This document shows positions 1-8,409 of a stretch of 64,000 bases of DNA, one piece after another (positions within the stretch are counted from its first letter, which is position 1; every line of letters begins with the position of its first letter). Made by a program: the position numbers and the translations under genes. Where the stretch lies: NCBI GenBank assembly GCA_035627835.1, contig DASPKX010000110.1:3728-67727 (forward strand), given 5' to 3'. A model generated the notes under the pieces. The model saw nothing but the letters and a program-made list of their open reading frames with translations. It did no database searches and had not been told where the DNA came from. Origin of the DNA: DASPKX01 sp035627835 (GTDB lineage: Bacteria; Verrucomicrobiota; Verrucomicrobiia; Limisphaerales; SXQI01).

Positions 1-3000
1 CGTGGTCAGTGAACCGGCCGATGTAGCGACATCGCCTGTAAGGGCTGGAAACTGTGTTGAATGCAGAATCCCTGGGATGTCGTTGAACGTAATCTCAGTC
101 CAAGATGGAGCCTGCCCGAGAGTTCCCGTCCCGACCATGCGCAGGTATTTCGGTGTAACCGTCGTATTTGGCGCAAGAGCAGTGAATGCTCCACCATTAA
201 GGTAAACAGTCGAAAAGTTTGCAGCGGAACTCAGGTCATCGTTTGTTCCGCCTCGCGACAATGCCAGAATCCCAGCCGACATGTTGGACGCATCGAGATA
301 ATAGCTCCCGCGCTGGCCATTGAGGGTGTCCGCCTCTCCAGGGGTTCTGTCGCCGCGAGCAATGATTCTGTAAACGCCCTTGCTGTTTGCTGTGTTTCCG
401 CTTCTCACCAGATCCCCGGCGGCCGAGAACGCTTTCCGCCGTGCGATGTAGAACTTTGTGGAGACCAGGTCCGGGCGGCCCTGCAGGAAGCTCTGAGCTG
501 CCACAGTGGAAACGACCGGCGGAACCTGATCATGGATGTTGAGGCAGAATCCATAGGCGACATAGTTATCATTTCTGACGATAACCCCGGGACATAGGAC
601 AGGCAGGTTGCGCGTGTCCGCTACGCTGTGGGCGGTGAGGGAATACTCTTTGTCCCCGGACGGTCGCCAAAGATCGAACCCGTTTGCGTGTGCCCCTTTA
701 TTAGGGGCATGGAACATGAAGCAGTATTCCGTGCCCATGTACACATCCGCTGTGGTGGTGCGGGTCAGGTCAAACTCGTAGCCTTCCCGAGACCACTTCA
801 TCGCCCAGGCGAGATTAGCCCAAAATGAGCTTGGTGCGTCTTTGGTGGCGAGCTGCGTCGTGAAGCTGAACTCAAATTTCTTGCCTACCCACTTTGTTGT
901 CGTTGTTCTGCCAGCCCAGTCGGCTGCGGCTCCATCGACGAGCAAAGCCATGCTGGCGGGATTGCTCTCATAACCGTGAGCTCCGCCCACAAAACTGTCT
1001 TGTGTGTTTATGTTCTGGGTTGGGCTTGCCTCTACCGCAAACTCATCGTTCCCTTCTCCCATCACCTTTATGTCCGTTCTCCCCTCCTGGAGATCGAACT
1101 CATCCACTCCAACCGTTCCAGGTTGGGTCTGATCGAAACTTGTGAACCCACCATCAAAAACACGATACCCCGTCGTATTGGACGGGTTCCTTGATGTGGT
1201 GCCCTCGTAATGAACGTAGTACGTGCCGTGAGGAAGCCCGCTCACGATCACCGTCTTTACTAATTGATTGCTCGCAGAGTAGGCGTCAACGACACGGTCA
1301 GCTCCCGAAAGCGGTATTTCGTAATATTGCGCGTCAACTTCAACACCAGCGCTGGTGTAAACCTTAAAACGCAATATCGCGCTGTCTATGGATCGCCAGT
1401 GAGTCCACCGGAGCTTTGTGCCTGTGAACGAAAAACTACCGGTCCCCCCCGCCAATCGGGTCATTACGATACCCGTATTGCCGCCGACGGAGCCTGAAGC
1501 TACCGCCTCCCAAGTGGCGGTGCGCCCTGCCACGTTGTAGGGAGTGGCCGAGAAAACCCTAACGCCCCCATCATAAACACGCCCTGACGCGTGGTTAGTC
1601 GCGTCCACCGTGATTTCCACAGTGTAGGTTCCATTCGCCAGACCATCCGCCAATTTAATAAGGTGGAGGCCTGTCGTGAGCGCCTTTAGATCAATTGTCC
1701 GTCGATTAGTCGCACTGCCATTTTGAGGAACCCTGTAGTTACTCGCAGCGATTTCGGCGCCTAGGTTGTCCTTAATGACAATGTTCGCAATGCCACCGTT
1801 CCCAGAGTTTCCAGCTGCTCGCCAAAGGAGGCTGGAAGTTGTGGCCGGCGCTGTGGCGGCCAATATCACCGTGTAAACGACAAAGTTCCCGGCCGTGATG
1901 CTGTAAACAATGTCGCTAAATCCGGTCCCTGTTCCAGCCGTCCAAGATGATGGCGTTCGGCTCGTGGCCTGAGAGGTCGTACGAGTATAGGTCGGCGATG
2001 TTGCTTGGGTAGGATCCGGTGCTAATGAACCCGTCTGAAGATTCGCCGCCTGCGCTGGAATAGCAGTGGACTTATCCAGAAAGCAGGTCGTGACAGAGAA
2101 AAGCCGAGTCGCGCCATATGTTCCCGAGCCGCTGAAGTTGAAACGATTGGTGTAGTAGCAGCGAACCCAGTGCCGACGAGTTGAGGAAATCGGCAGATAA
2201 ACCGCGAACTCGATAAAATCAGTTCGCAAGTTCTCCAGCATGATGGTTTCCGGGAGAAGCCGGAACGGGAGCAGAGCGTCTGTCTCGCCCTTACCTGGGA
2301 GCCCCCTGTAACTCGCCGGGCCGGTCGCTGGTTCAAAGTGAACGTTTGTTGATTTCGGCCTGTATGGGAATACAGCGCCCAGCAAGCGCAATATGCGTTC
2401 GCTGCTCGCGGTGATCTGAAAGTCAGGCCCCATCTTCACCGTGCCGCCGTCGTTGCTGATGAGGCAATTCGCGCTTCCAGGAAGAGTTAGCGTTGAGTTG
2501 AAATACCAAGTTCCCCCCGCAAGGCTCACTGGGCCGTTTGCAAGCGCAGTCTGGAGCGCAGGGGTGGCATCAAGAACCCCGGTGCGGTCAGCTCCGTAGG
2601 TTGCAAGGTTTCTGGTGAAGAATGGGTTTACCCAAAGGCGATTGACTGCATCTCCGTCCGCAGTAGGACTGGCGACGTTCGAGAGGCGCTGGCTTCCAAA
2701 ATCCACTGTTGCCGTGGCCGCACCGAATCCAGAGATGGGGATGCCGCTTTTTGCTGTGGCCGTTCCTTTCCCTGTACCATTGCCGACGATGAACTGTGTG
2801 TCTGGCAGGGCGATCTCGCCAGGTGCTGCTGAGAGAGCGGTAACAGAGAGAGTTACGTCACCGGTTCCATTAAACGATACTTCGGCAGAGGTCGCCTTGC
2901 CCGTTATGGAGAATTTCCGACCGGTCGCCAAAGCTGTGGCCGTGCTCGCGTTTCCGGTGATATTGGTGACTCCATTGTTGACGACGATCGTGCTTTCAAT

Positions 3001-3291
3001 CCTCTCGATTCTCGTGACCAAAGAATTCTGCTGCGCGTCAACGTAGGCCTGTGTGACAAACCCAGCTTTCGAGACCGCCTCCTCCACCCGAGAGATCAAA
3101 ACCGCCTCGTCCAAGCTGTGTTGTCCGTTCTGGCGCCATTGCTCTAAAGCGTCCTCATACTCTTTCCAAGCTGGCAGGAGGAGTGGGTTGGATGCCTTAA
3201 TCTTGTCCGGGATCTTTGGAAGTCGGGGCAGCGCGATGAGCGGCACGCTCATGCGTGATCGGACCAACCTGTCCTGACTCGCTACAGCCAT
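1..3291 (-). CDS. Phage tail fibre / tailspike-like protein (3' end beyond window)
   Basis: Reading the minus strand from ATG at 3291 gives one uninterrupted frame of 1,097 codons down to base 1, so the protein is longer than that. The first ~100 residues are helical and probably attach to the virion. Residues about 100-200 are Gly/Thr/Ala-rich fibre sequence. Around 229-290, ATYGADRTGVLDATPALQTA followed by a Gly-Gly-Thr-Trp-Tyr turn matches the start of a pectate-lyase-like right-handed beta-helix. The end has typical fibre phrases (SRGGTNDD near 1015, PALTGDVATSAGSLTT near 1085). By analogy it binds or degrades a host surface glycan. It follows the DUF3307 gene by 4 bases. The family role is known; receptor and enzymatic activity are inferred. 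Confidence 0.85.
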   Translation of the reverse strand, partial: MAVASQDRLVRSRMSVPLIALPRLPKIPDKIKASNPLLLPAWKEYEDALEQWRQNGQHSLDEAVLISRVEEAVSKAGFVTQAYVDAQQNSLVTRIERIESTIVVNNGVTNITGNASTATALATGRKFSITGKATSAEVSFNGTGDVTLSVTALSAAPGEIALPDTQFIVGNGTGKGTATAKSGIPISGFGAATATVDFGSQRLSNVASPTADGDAVNRLWVNPFFTRNLATYGADRTGVLDATPALQTALANGPVSLAGGTWYFNSTLTLPGSANCLISNDGGTVKMGPDFQITASSERILRLLGAVFPYRPKSTNVHFEPATGPASYRGLPGKGETDALLPFRLLPETIMLENLRTDFIEFAVYLPISSTRRHWVRCYYTNRFNFSGSGTYGATRLFSVTTCFLDKSTAIPAQAANLQTGSLAPDPTQATSPTYTRTTSQATSRTPSSWTAGTGTGFSDIVYSITAGNFVVYTVILAATAPATTSSLLWRAAGNSGNGGIANIVIKDNLGAEIAASNYRVPQNGSATNRRTIDLKALTTGLHLIKLADGLANGTYTVEITVDATNHASGRVYDGGVRVFSATPYNVAGRTATWEAVASGSVGGNTGIVMTRLAGGTGSFSFTGTKLRWTHWRSIDSAILRFKVYTSAGVEVDAQYYEIPLSGADRVVDAYSASNQLVKTVIVSGLPHGTYYVHYEGTTSRNPSNTTGYRVFDGGFTSFDQTQPGTVGVDEFDLQEGRTDIKVMGEGNDEFAVEASPTQNINTQDSFVGGAHGYESNPASMALLVDGAAADWAGRTTTTKWVGKKFEFSFTTQLATKDAPSSFWANLAWAMKWSREGYEFDLTRTTTADVYMGTEYCFMFHAPNKGAHANGFDLWRPSGDKEYSLTAHSVADTRNLPVLCPGVIVRNDNYVAYGFCLNIHDQVPPVVSTVAAQSFLQGRPDLVSTKFYIARRKAFSAAGDLVRSGNTANSKGVYRIIARGDRTPGEADTLNGQRGSYYLDASNMSAGILALSRGGTNDDLSSAANFSTVYLNGGAFTALAPNTTVTPKYLRMVGTGTLGQAPSWTEITFNDIPGILHSTQFPALTGDVATSAGSLTT

Positions 3292-3295
3292 TGGT

Positions 3296-3676
3296 TTACA
3301 GGTGTTTCAGGGCCAAATAGTTAATGAGCAGGTGGAGCGTGTTGTCCGTGATGATCATCAGCCAGACCGTTAGCCAAATTGGCCGATCGGGCTGATAGCC
3401 AAATGGGCAGTCCGCGTATTTCGGAAAGTTCCCAAGGCTCAAGATCCAGTTCTTCCAATAGGCCACCAATCGGCCGACCCAAAACCGATCGATAACAAAG
3501 TGCGTCCCGATGATAACGAGCATCGCTGTGAGCGATGGGCTCAAGAACAGGAATGGGAGTCCATAAAGCAGCACATGGACCAAGCACGGCCAGCTTCGCT
3601 TGCTCTTATTGGTGGCCATCCAGTCGGACTGAAGGATGTAATCACCAATCAAATGGCAGAGAAGTTCAGGCATCAT
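3296..3676 (-). CDS. DUF3307-like small membrane protein
   Basis: This is a 126-residue protein with a start resembling DUF3307 proteins (LLCHLIGDYILQSDWMATNK). Three or four hydrophobic segments follow, including LLYGLPFLFLSPSLTAMLVI and a C-terminal LTVWLMIITDNTLHLLINYL. DUF3307 proteins are common in phages and mobile elements and have no established function. The start overlaps the end of the nozzle-like gene by 4 bases, and the tail-fibre gene starts 4 bases downstream, so it is translated within the late tail operon. Possible roles are superinfection exclusion or lysis control; neither can be read from the sequence. Confidence 0.75.
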   Translation of the reverse strand: MMPELLCHLIGDYILQSDWMATNKSKRSWPCLVHVLLYGLPFLFLSPSLTAMLVIIGTHFVIDRFWVGRLVAYWKNWILSLGNFPKYADCPFGYQPDRPIWLTVWLMIITDNTLHLLINYLALKHL

Positions 3677-5865
3677 GATCTTGTGCTCCTTGGTTTACGT
3701 CTGGCTTCCATGCTCATGCGCGAGAAGCAGCTTCCGCCACCAACCCCGCTCATCTGGAGTTCGATGTAGTGAAACCGGCCTGTGTAAAGGAATGCCCAGT
3801 TCATCGTGTTCGCGGGCCGCGTTTTCGCGCTCTCATGCGCTGAGGCGCTTTTGCTGACGCATTCCAGCGTTCGAGGTGAAAGCGAGCGCCATAGAAGCGC
3901 ACAACCGCTCTCATCGTTGGGGTCCACAGCGGTGGACGCCACTCCGATTCGGACATTTACCTGGCTCGGGGTGATGTCTTCCTCAGCATCGAACTCCAGC
4001 TCCAGACTCCGAACTGCCTTCTCATCATCAGGAGCCTCGAAATCCAGAGGGCCCGTTGTCCCGTAGGAATCGTATGGGTCTCTGGCGTACGTCCCGCAGC
4101 CAGTGAACCGGGTGCATCGCTCCCGGAAATACACCTCCCCGAACTGTTTCAAGCACCAGTCATCAGCCGAGGCCATTACCAGAAGCGCTTCCGAGTTACA
4201 CTGATTGCAGAGATCCTCAATGTTCAGATCGCCCAGCAGTTTGCAGAACGAATCAGACGCCGGCGGATTCACCGTCTGGTCCAGATTCATGTTCTCGAAG
4301 GCGCCCGTTGTCGTGGTGCGGCCAAGCTCGTTTACCGTCGTGCGGGTGTAGAGCGGGATGCTCCGGGATACTCCTGTGCAATTAGGCTCGGTCTGAGCGG
4401 TGCAGAAGCCACCCTCCTTCACGCTCTGGGGGAGAATGGCTGCAATCTCGGAGGAAGCTAATTCTGCTGCCGTGCAAGCGCAGTTCTGCTTCAAGAAATC
4501 GAGGAAGGTTAGCCGGTTATCGCTGGTGAAATTGCAGAACGCGGTGAACCCAGCGGTGAGGATCGACACCGCTTGATAACGCAGACTCGCCGAAAAGGTC
4601 TTCCTCGGGAAAGCGAGGCCGTCCTCAACCCATGAGATAAACAGGCGTTCGAGCGAAGGGTCATACCAGGCGACGTGCGCTTGGCACACCTGCTCGTTGA
4701 TGGTGTCGAAGATGAGGTTGGAGCAACGATGCAACCATTCCGCCCGCTCAGGTTTCGGCAGGGAAAGGTTATAGACGTAGATGCCATCCCGGCCGAGGAA
4801 CACATGCTCATTGCCTGTGCTCACCAGGGTGTTCGGATACGCGAGGCAAGCCGCGCCCGTCGCCGGCTCGGAGTAGAGCGAGCGAAACGAGAATACCAAC
4901 TCACCACCAACTGACGACACCTGCCAAATACCCGTCGTGGTGTAGATCAGAAGGGAATCGCCCAATGGAGCGGCCGCGAGGATTCGCTCCCCGCGGGTGA
5001 GGTCCATGTAGCCCGCCATGGAGTCCACTGTTTCACTGATGCCGAGTGCGTTGACTCGCGTCGTGGTCACACCGGGCACGAAGTTCGTGCTCAGGAAGTC
5101 CGACCAGACGATACGGTTCTCCGCCCGAATCCCGTCCATCTCGACGTTCATCAGGAAACAGACTCCTTTCCACGCGATCGCTACCGCAGCCTTCGTCAGC
5201 CCGATCTCTTGAAGGCTTGGAATCTTGGAGACGGCCTGCATTCCACAACCAAAGGTGGGCTGGTCAAAAATCCATTGAACCGGCTCGTCGTAGTTGTTTG
5301 TGAAAACCGCACCGTTCTCGAGCTTGGCACATTGCCACCGGCGCTCTGGTAACCCGCTTTGGGGCGTTCCACCGTACGCGTCACAGATGAGCTTCCAGTT
5401 TCCTTTGGGCTCGTTGAGGACATAGATCCTGTTCTGCGTGGCCGCCAGCAGTCGGCGCTGTCCATCCTGGGACGTTAAATCCCAGAGCCCAGTGATTGGC
5501 TGCCGCCCGGTGCTCCGAGTCTTCAATACCGTCCCGCACACCGCCGCGCTGGGCGGATATGTCAGAACCTTGTCGGCATCCGGATGAGCCCCGGTGGAAA
5601 GGTCATCGTAATACTGCTGAAGGTTTGTGGTTCCAGTCGGCTGGCCGCAGAGCTGATCGTGCAGGTCTTGATTGTTGTAAGGGGTGGTTGTCCCCATCAG
5701 CTTCCGCCATCCGAAAGACCGGCAGAGCCTGCCCGCGACGTTCACGTCGAAGTTCTCCCGCCGGCGCCATGCGCCGAATGGCAGAGAGTCAGCAGACGAA
5801 CGCGTGTCCAACGGCCCGGCAAGGGGCTGTAGGTCAACTGTCCTGAATGTTGGAGAGACTGGCAT
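3673..5865 (-). CDS. Phage tail nozzle / tail-tube-like structural protein
   Basis: This 730-residue protein has no signal peptide and is rich in beta-strand. The N-terminus (SLPFGAWRRRENFDVN, then GRLCRSFGWRKL) resembles the start of podovirus tail nozzle or stabilisation proteins, whose propeller-like body closes the tail. Repeated short strand patterns such as RRLLAATQNRIYVLN, GDSLLIYTTTGIWQVSS and EHVFLGRDGIYVYN fit a beta-propeller. About 20 cysteines are unusual for a virion protein. Its start overlaps the stop of the upstream fibre gene by one base (TAATG), indicating coupled translation. The assignment rests on fold-like patterns and position and is moderate; generic tail protein is the safe call. 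Confidence 0.65.
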   Translation of the reverse strand: MPVSPTFRTVDLQPLAGPLDTRSSADSLPFGAWRRRENFDVNVAGRLCRSFGWRKLMGTTTPYNNQDLHDQLCGQPTGTTNLQQYYDDLSTGAHPDADKVLTYPPSAAVCGTVLKTRSTGRQPITGLWDLTSQDGQRRLLAATQNRIYVLNEPKGNWKLICDAYGGTPQSGLPERRWQCAKLENGAVFTNNYDEPVQWIFDQPTFGCGMQAVSKIPSLQEIGLTKAAVAIAWKGVCFLMNVEMDGIRAENRIVWSDFLSTNFVPGVTTTRVNALGISETVDSMAGYMDLTRGERILAAAPLGDSLLIYTTTGIWQVSSVGGELVFSFRSLYSEPATGAACLAYPNTLVSTGNEHVFLGRDGIYVYNLSLPKPERAEWLHRCSNLIFDTINEQVCQAHVAWYDPSLERLFISWVEDGLAFPRKTFSASLRYQAVSILTAGFTAFCNFTSDNRLTFLDFLKQNCACTAAELASSEIAAILPQSVKEGGFCTAQTEPNCTGVSRSIPLYTRTTVNELGRTTTTGAFENMNLDQTVNPPASDSFCKLLGDLNIEDLCNQCNSEALLVMASADDWCLKQFGEVYFRERCTRFTGCGTYARDPYDSYGTTGPLDFEAPDDEKAVRSLELEFDAEEDITPSQVNVRIGVASTAVDPNDESGCALLWRSLSPRTLECVSKSASAHESAKTRPANTMNWAFLYTGRFHYIELQMSGVGGGSCFSRMSMEARRKPRSTRS

Positions 5866-6977
5866 TAAGCTGCTCCGGGCCAGATGATATGAATCTTGCC
5901 GGGACTGCCGGAGACACCGTCAGAGAATGCCCCGCCGTTCCCACCTGCGTTGCCACCAGTGCCGATCGCTGCGCCACCGGTTCCGGCCGTTGGAGGGAAA
6001 GCCGAGGCTCCTGCCGTTCCGTTGTTGCCGTTGGTGTTGCTCACAGGTGTTCCGGTGGAATTCGATCCGCCGGTTCCGCCAGCGCCAGCAGTGCCAGCGC
6101 CTCCGAAGCCGCTTCCTTGACCGCCACCTTTGCCCCCCATCGCCGTTACCAAAGCAGTGCTTCCGCGCTTCAGAATCGTCGCACCTCCGTCTGCGCCAGG
6201 GGTTGGACTCGCCCCGCTTAATCCGCCACCGGCACCGCCTTGGTCAATTACGAGCGTGAGTTCCTCTCCTGCGGTAACTGCGATCTGCTTTACACGGCGG
6301 TATTCTCCAGAGCCGCCGCCTCCGCCGCCGTAATAAGCGCTGCCAGGCGCTCCATAAGGGTTGTAGCTCGCGCCGCCACCACCACCAGCGCCCCAGCATT
6401 CAACCTCGATGGACGTTACCCCTGGGGGCACGGTCCAAACCGAATTTCCCGTCCACTCCTGGTCATCGCTCGCGCCACCTCCGGGTGTGCCCCCGCCTCC
6501 TGATGGAGCGCCGGAGAGAGTGTAACCCGCGTCTCCATTTGAAAATTCACTCGTTTGGGTGCCATTCCGCGCAACCGCCCAGTAGTAATACGTCTTTCCG
6601 AGCGTTCCAGTGGTGTCCTCATATTGATGGGACAAAGAGGTCGCGATGACAGACGCAGTGTCACTGTCGTTCTGCTCCGATCTGTAAACCTCGTAGTACG
6701 TAGCTCCGAGCACCGGCGTCCATGTGATCGTAACCTTGGTTGAGCTGGTGCCATCCGTGGCTGAAAGCCCGGTGGGAGCAGCCAATGCGCCGGTGGCAAC
6801 GCCGACCTCCTCCTTGAAGCTCTTCGATAAACTCCCGTCAGAGTTGAACATCCATGAGACCAACCGCCAAACCAGCCACGGCAGTCGGATCCACGCCATC
6901 AAGAGCGATTTGCACGCGCCTGCTGTGGGTGAGGGGATTGTCGCTTTGAATTCGTCTGGGGTAACTGGAGCAGGCAT
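5865..6977 (-). CDS. FN3 and glycine-rich tail fibre / adhesin
   Basis: This 370-residue protein has three parts. An N-terminal ~60 residues is hydrophobic/aromatic (MAWIRLPWLVWRLVSWMF). A fibronectin type III domain spans about 68-150 (APTGLSATDGTSSTKVTITW, ATYYEVYRSE, GKTYYYWAVARN). A Gly-rich domain runs from about 175 to the end, beginning TVPPGVTSIEVECWGAGGGG, the signature of phage glycine-rich adhesin domains. The C-terminus is dense in GG pairs resembling polyglycine-II receptor-binding tips. It begins a transcription unit: palindrome CCTATAACGTTAAAGG lies 6 bases upstream, and the AGGTG in that region can act as the ribosome binding site. Role as a receptor-binding fibre is inferred. 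Confidence 0.75.
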   Translation of the reverse strand: MPAPVTPDEFKATIPSPTAGACKSLLMAWIRLPWLVWRLVSWMFNSDGSLSKSFKEEVGVATGALAAPTGLSATDGTSSTKVTITWTPVLGATYYEVYRSEQNDSDTASVIATSLSHQYEDTTGTLGKTYYYWAVARNGTQTSEFSNGDAGYTLSGAPSGGGGTPGGGASDDQEWTGNSVWTVPPGVTSIEVECWGAGGGGGASYNPYGAPGSAYYGGGGGGSGEYRRVKQIAVTAGEELTLVIDQGGAGGGLSGASPTPGADGGATILKRGSTALVTAMGGKGGGQGSGFGGAGTAGAGGTGGSNSTGTPVSNTNGNNGTAGASAFPPTAGTGGAAIGTGGNAGGNGGAFSDGVSGSPGKIHIIWPGAA

Positions 6978-6983
6978 AGCGCA

Positions 6984-6999
6984 CCTATAACGTTAAAGG
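6984..6999. promoter_or_regulatory. Phage palindrome, copy 1 (operator-like)
   Basis: The 16-mer CCTATAACGTTAAAGG is an imperfect palindrome centred on AACGTT. It ends 6 bases before the ATG of the FN3/glycine-rich fibre gene and lies in the only gap between that gene and the glycosyltransferase cluster. Four more copies mark other unit starts in this prophage. Function as operator, promoter or translational element is inferred. Confidence 0.7.
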
Positions 7000-7036
7000 T
7001 TACGCTACTCACCTCCCAATTTGCTGTCACTCCTTT

Positions 7037-7720
7037 TTACGGTTTGAAGGACGGTGAGCGATGCTGCCGGTCGTCAGGAGTAAATCCCGTCGATAACAAC
7101 CCGGTGTGCTGTACCAGGCTCGGGTTGCAGGCATAGATCGGAATGGAATTCTCCCGGCAGAAGTCAGCCAGCACCATGTCGTAAGTCACGAAAGAGACCG
7201 GGATGTCCTTGGTCCAGGCGGCCAGTCGGCGTTTGTAATACAATGCGAGATCCCGGCGAATGACCCATGGGAAGAAGATCGCCTGGGTTCCGAAAAAGGA
7301 CCGGGGATTGATCTCGTCGATCGGCTTTCCATTCAGGTTGTGAGCGCTGTAGAGCGTCAGGATAAATCGTTTCACCGGAACGCTCGTCAGCGCCTTCTGA
7401 AGTTTCCGGCGGAAGTCGCAGGTGAATTGAATGTCGTCCTCGCAAGCGAGCAAGTCCTCCGGAGCGGTCTCTAACTCATGCGAGATCATCCGGGCGTAAT
7501 TGGTGGCCCCCCGGAAGCGCAGGGGATATACCGCCAATGCTGAAGCCTCCTCAGCTTGCAATGGAATTACCGTCCCTTTGCTGCTCTGCAGGTAGCTTGC
7601 TGAATCGTTGCCGACCAGGACCGTGAAGTCGCCACCGCCATTGCTCAAGAAGCTCGCTTCCGTATCCGCCATGTAATTCGGCTTTGGCGAACGATCTATT
7701 GAGATGAAAATGGCTCTCAT
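7037..7720 (-). CDS. Putative GT-A type glycosyltransferase (phage)
   Basis: This 227-residue protein begins MRAIFISIDRSPKPNY and has an acidic CEDDIQF motif near residue 95, resembling the DxD/EDD metal-sugar motif of GT-A enzymes such as GT25-like transferases. A later FFGTQAIFFPW and C-terminal NPSLVQHTG also resemble that group. No signal peptide or membrane segment is seen. It is the last gene of an operon with two further glycosyltransferases, overlapping the upstream gene by 4 bases. The acceptor is unknown; virion proteins of the same operon are plausible acceptors. Family assignment is moderate. Confidence 0.6.
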   Translation of the reverse strand: MRAIFISIDRSPKPNYMADTEASFLSNGGGDFTVLVGNDSASYLQSSKGTVIPLQAEEASALAVYPLRFRGATNYARMISHELETAPEDLLACEDDIQFTCDFRRKLQKALTSVPVKRFILTLYSAHNLNGKPIDEINPRSFFGTQAIFFPWVIRRDLALYYKRRLAAWTKDIPVSFVTYDMVLADFCRENSIPIYACNPSLVQHTGLLSTGFTPDDRQHRSPSFKP

Positions 7721-8409
7721 ATCTCGGGGAGTTCAACTCGCGAGCCGAACACGTATTGGGCATTCGGCCGCTCGAAGATGCAGTTTGGCGTGTTGAGGCA
7801 AACCTCCTGAATTGTGCGTTTCTTGAGCCCTTCAGCGATCGCGTAAGCAGCGCTCTGGTTGCCGATGAATAGCTCACATCCAGCGATAACACCCGCCATG
7901 TCAGCGAAGTCCGCCGCTTGGTAAAATGGAATTGGACCGTAATTAGCCTCAAACTCCCAGTGCTCGTCTGGAAGGCCGAGGAAGATCATTCGCCCTTTGT
8001 AAGCCGCAACCACCTGCTGCCATGGAAAGAATCGGTTTCGGTAGCGGAAGGTCGCATTGATGACGACGGGCTCGATCTCTTTCGGTTCCGCCCTAAGCCA
8101 TTTGGCTGAGCGTGGCCAATGCTCTTTGCATCCCTGTCCAGCAATGTGAGCCTGCACAAGGTTGGATCCTCCGGCGAACCTGAATCGGTCGAGGTCATGG
8201 CGCACTGCCTGGCCAGTATGGCAAGCCACTCGCTTGACCATCGTCTGCTGCTCGAGCAGAGGAGCGAGCGCACGAATGCGTTGCGCGGTCATCAAGGCAC
8301 GAGTCTCCGGAGATTGGGACAAGTACAAGATGCCGCCGCCGAGCAGCTCCATAGCTGGCAAGGAGTAGAGGATGTCCCCGACGTCACCGCTGTGCTTAAA
8401 GGAGTGCAT
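7717..8409 (-). CDS. GT9/heptosyltransferase-like glycosyltransferase (phage)
   Basis: This 230-residue protein starts with HSGDVGDILYSLPAMELLGG, the GDxGDxxxxxP loop used by GT9 heptosyltransferase-like enzymes. Near the C-terminus, ELFIGNQSAAYAIAEGL corresponds to the nucleotide-sugar binding D/N-x-G-x-x-H region, here with Asn-Gln-Ser in place of the usual Asp..His. It is shorter than bacterial heptosyltransferases (about 330 residues), so it may lack part of the acceptor domain. It overlaps both neighbours, by 14 bases with the GT4-like gene and 4 bases with the GT-A-like gene. Glycosylation of a phage structure or of a host glycan is inferred. Confidence 0.65.
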   Translation of the reverse strand: MHSFKHSGDVGDILYSLPAMELLGGGILYLSQSPETRALMTAQRIRALAPLLEQQTMVKRVACHTGQAVRHDLDRFRFAGGSNLVQAHIAGQGCKEHWPRSAKWLRAEPKEIEPVVINATFRYRNRFFPWQQVVAAYKGRMIFLGLPDEHWEFEANYGPIPFYQAADFADMAGVIAGCELFIGNQSAAYAIAEGLKKRTIQEVCLNTPNCIFERPNAQYVFGSRVELPEI

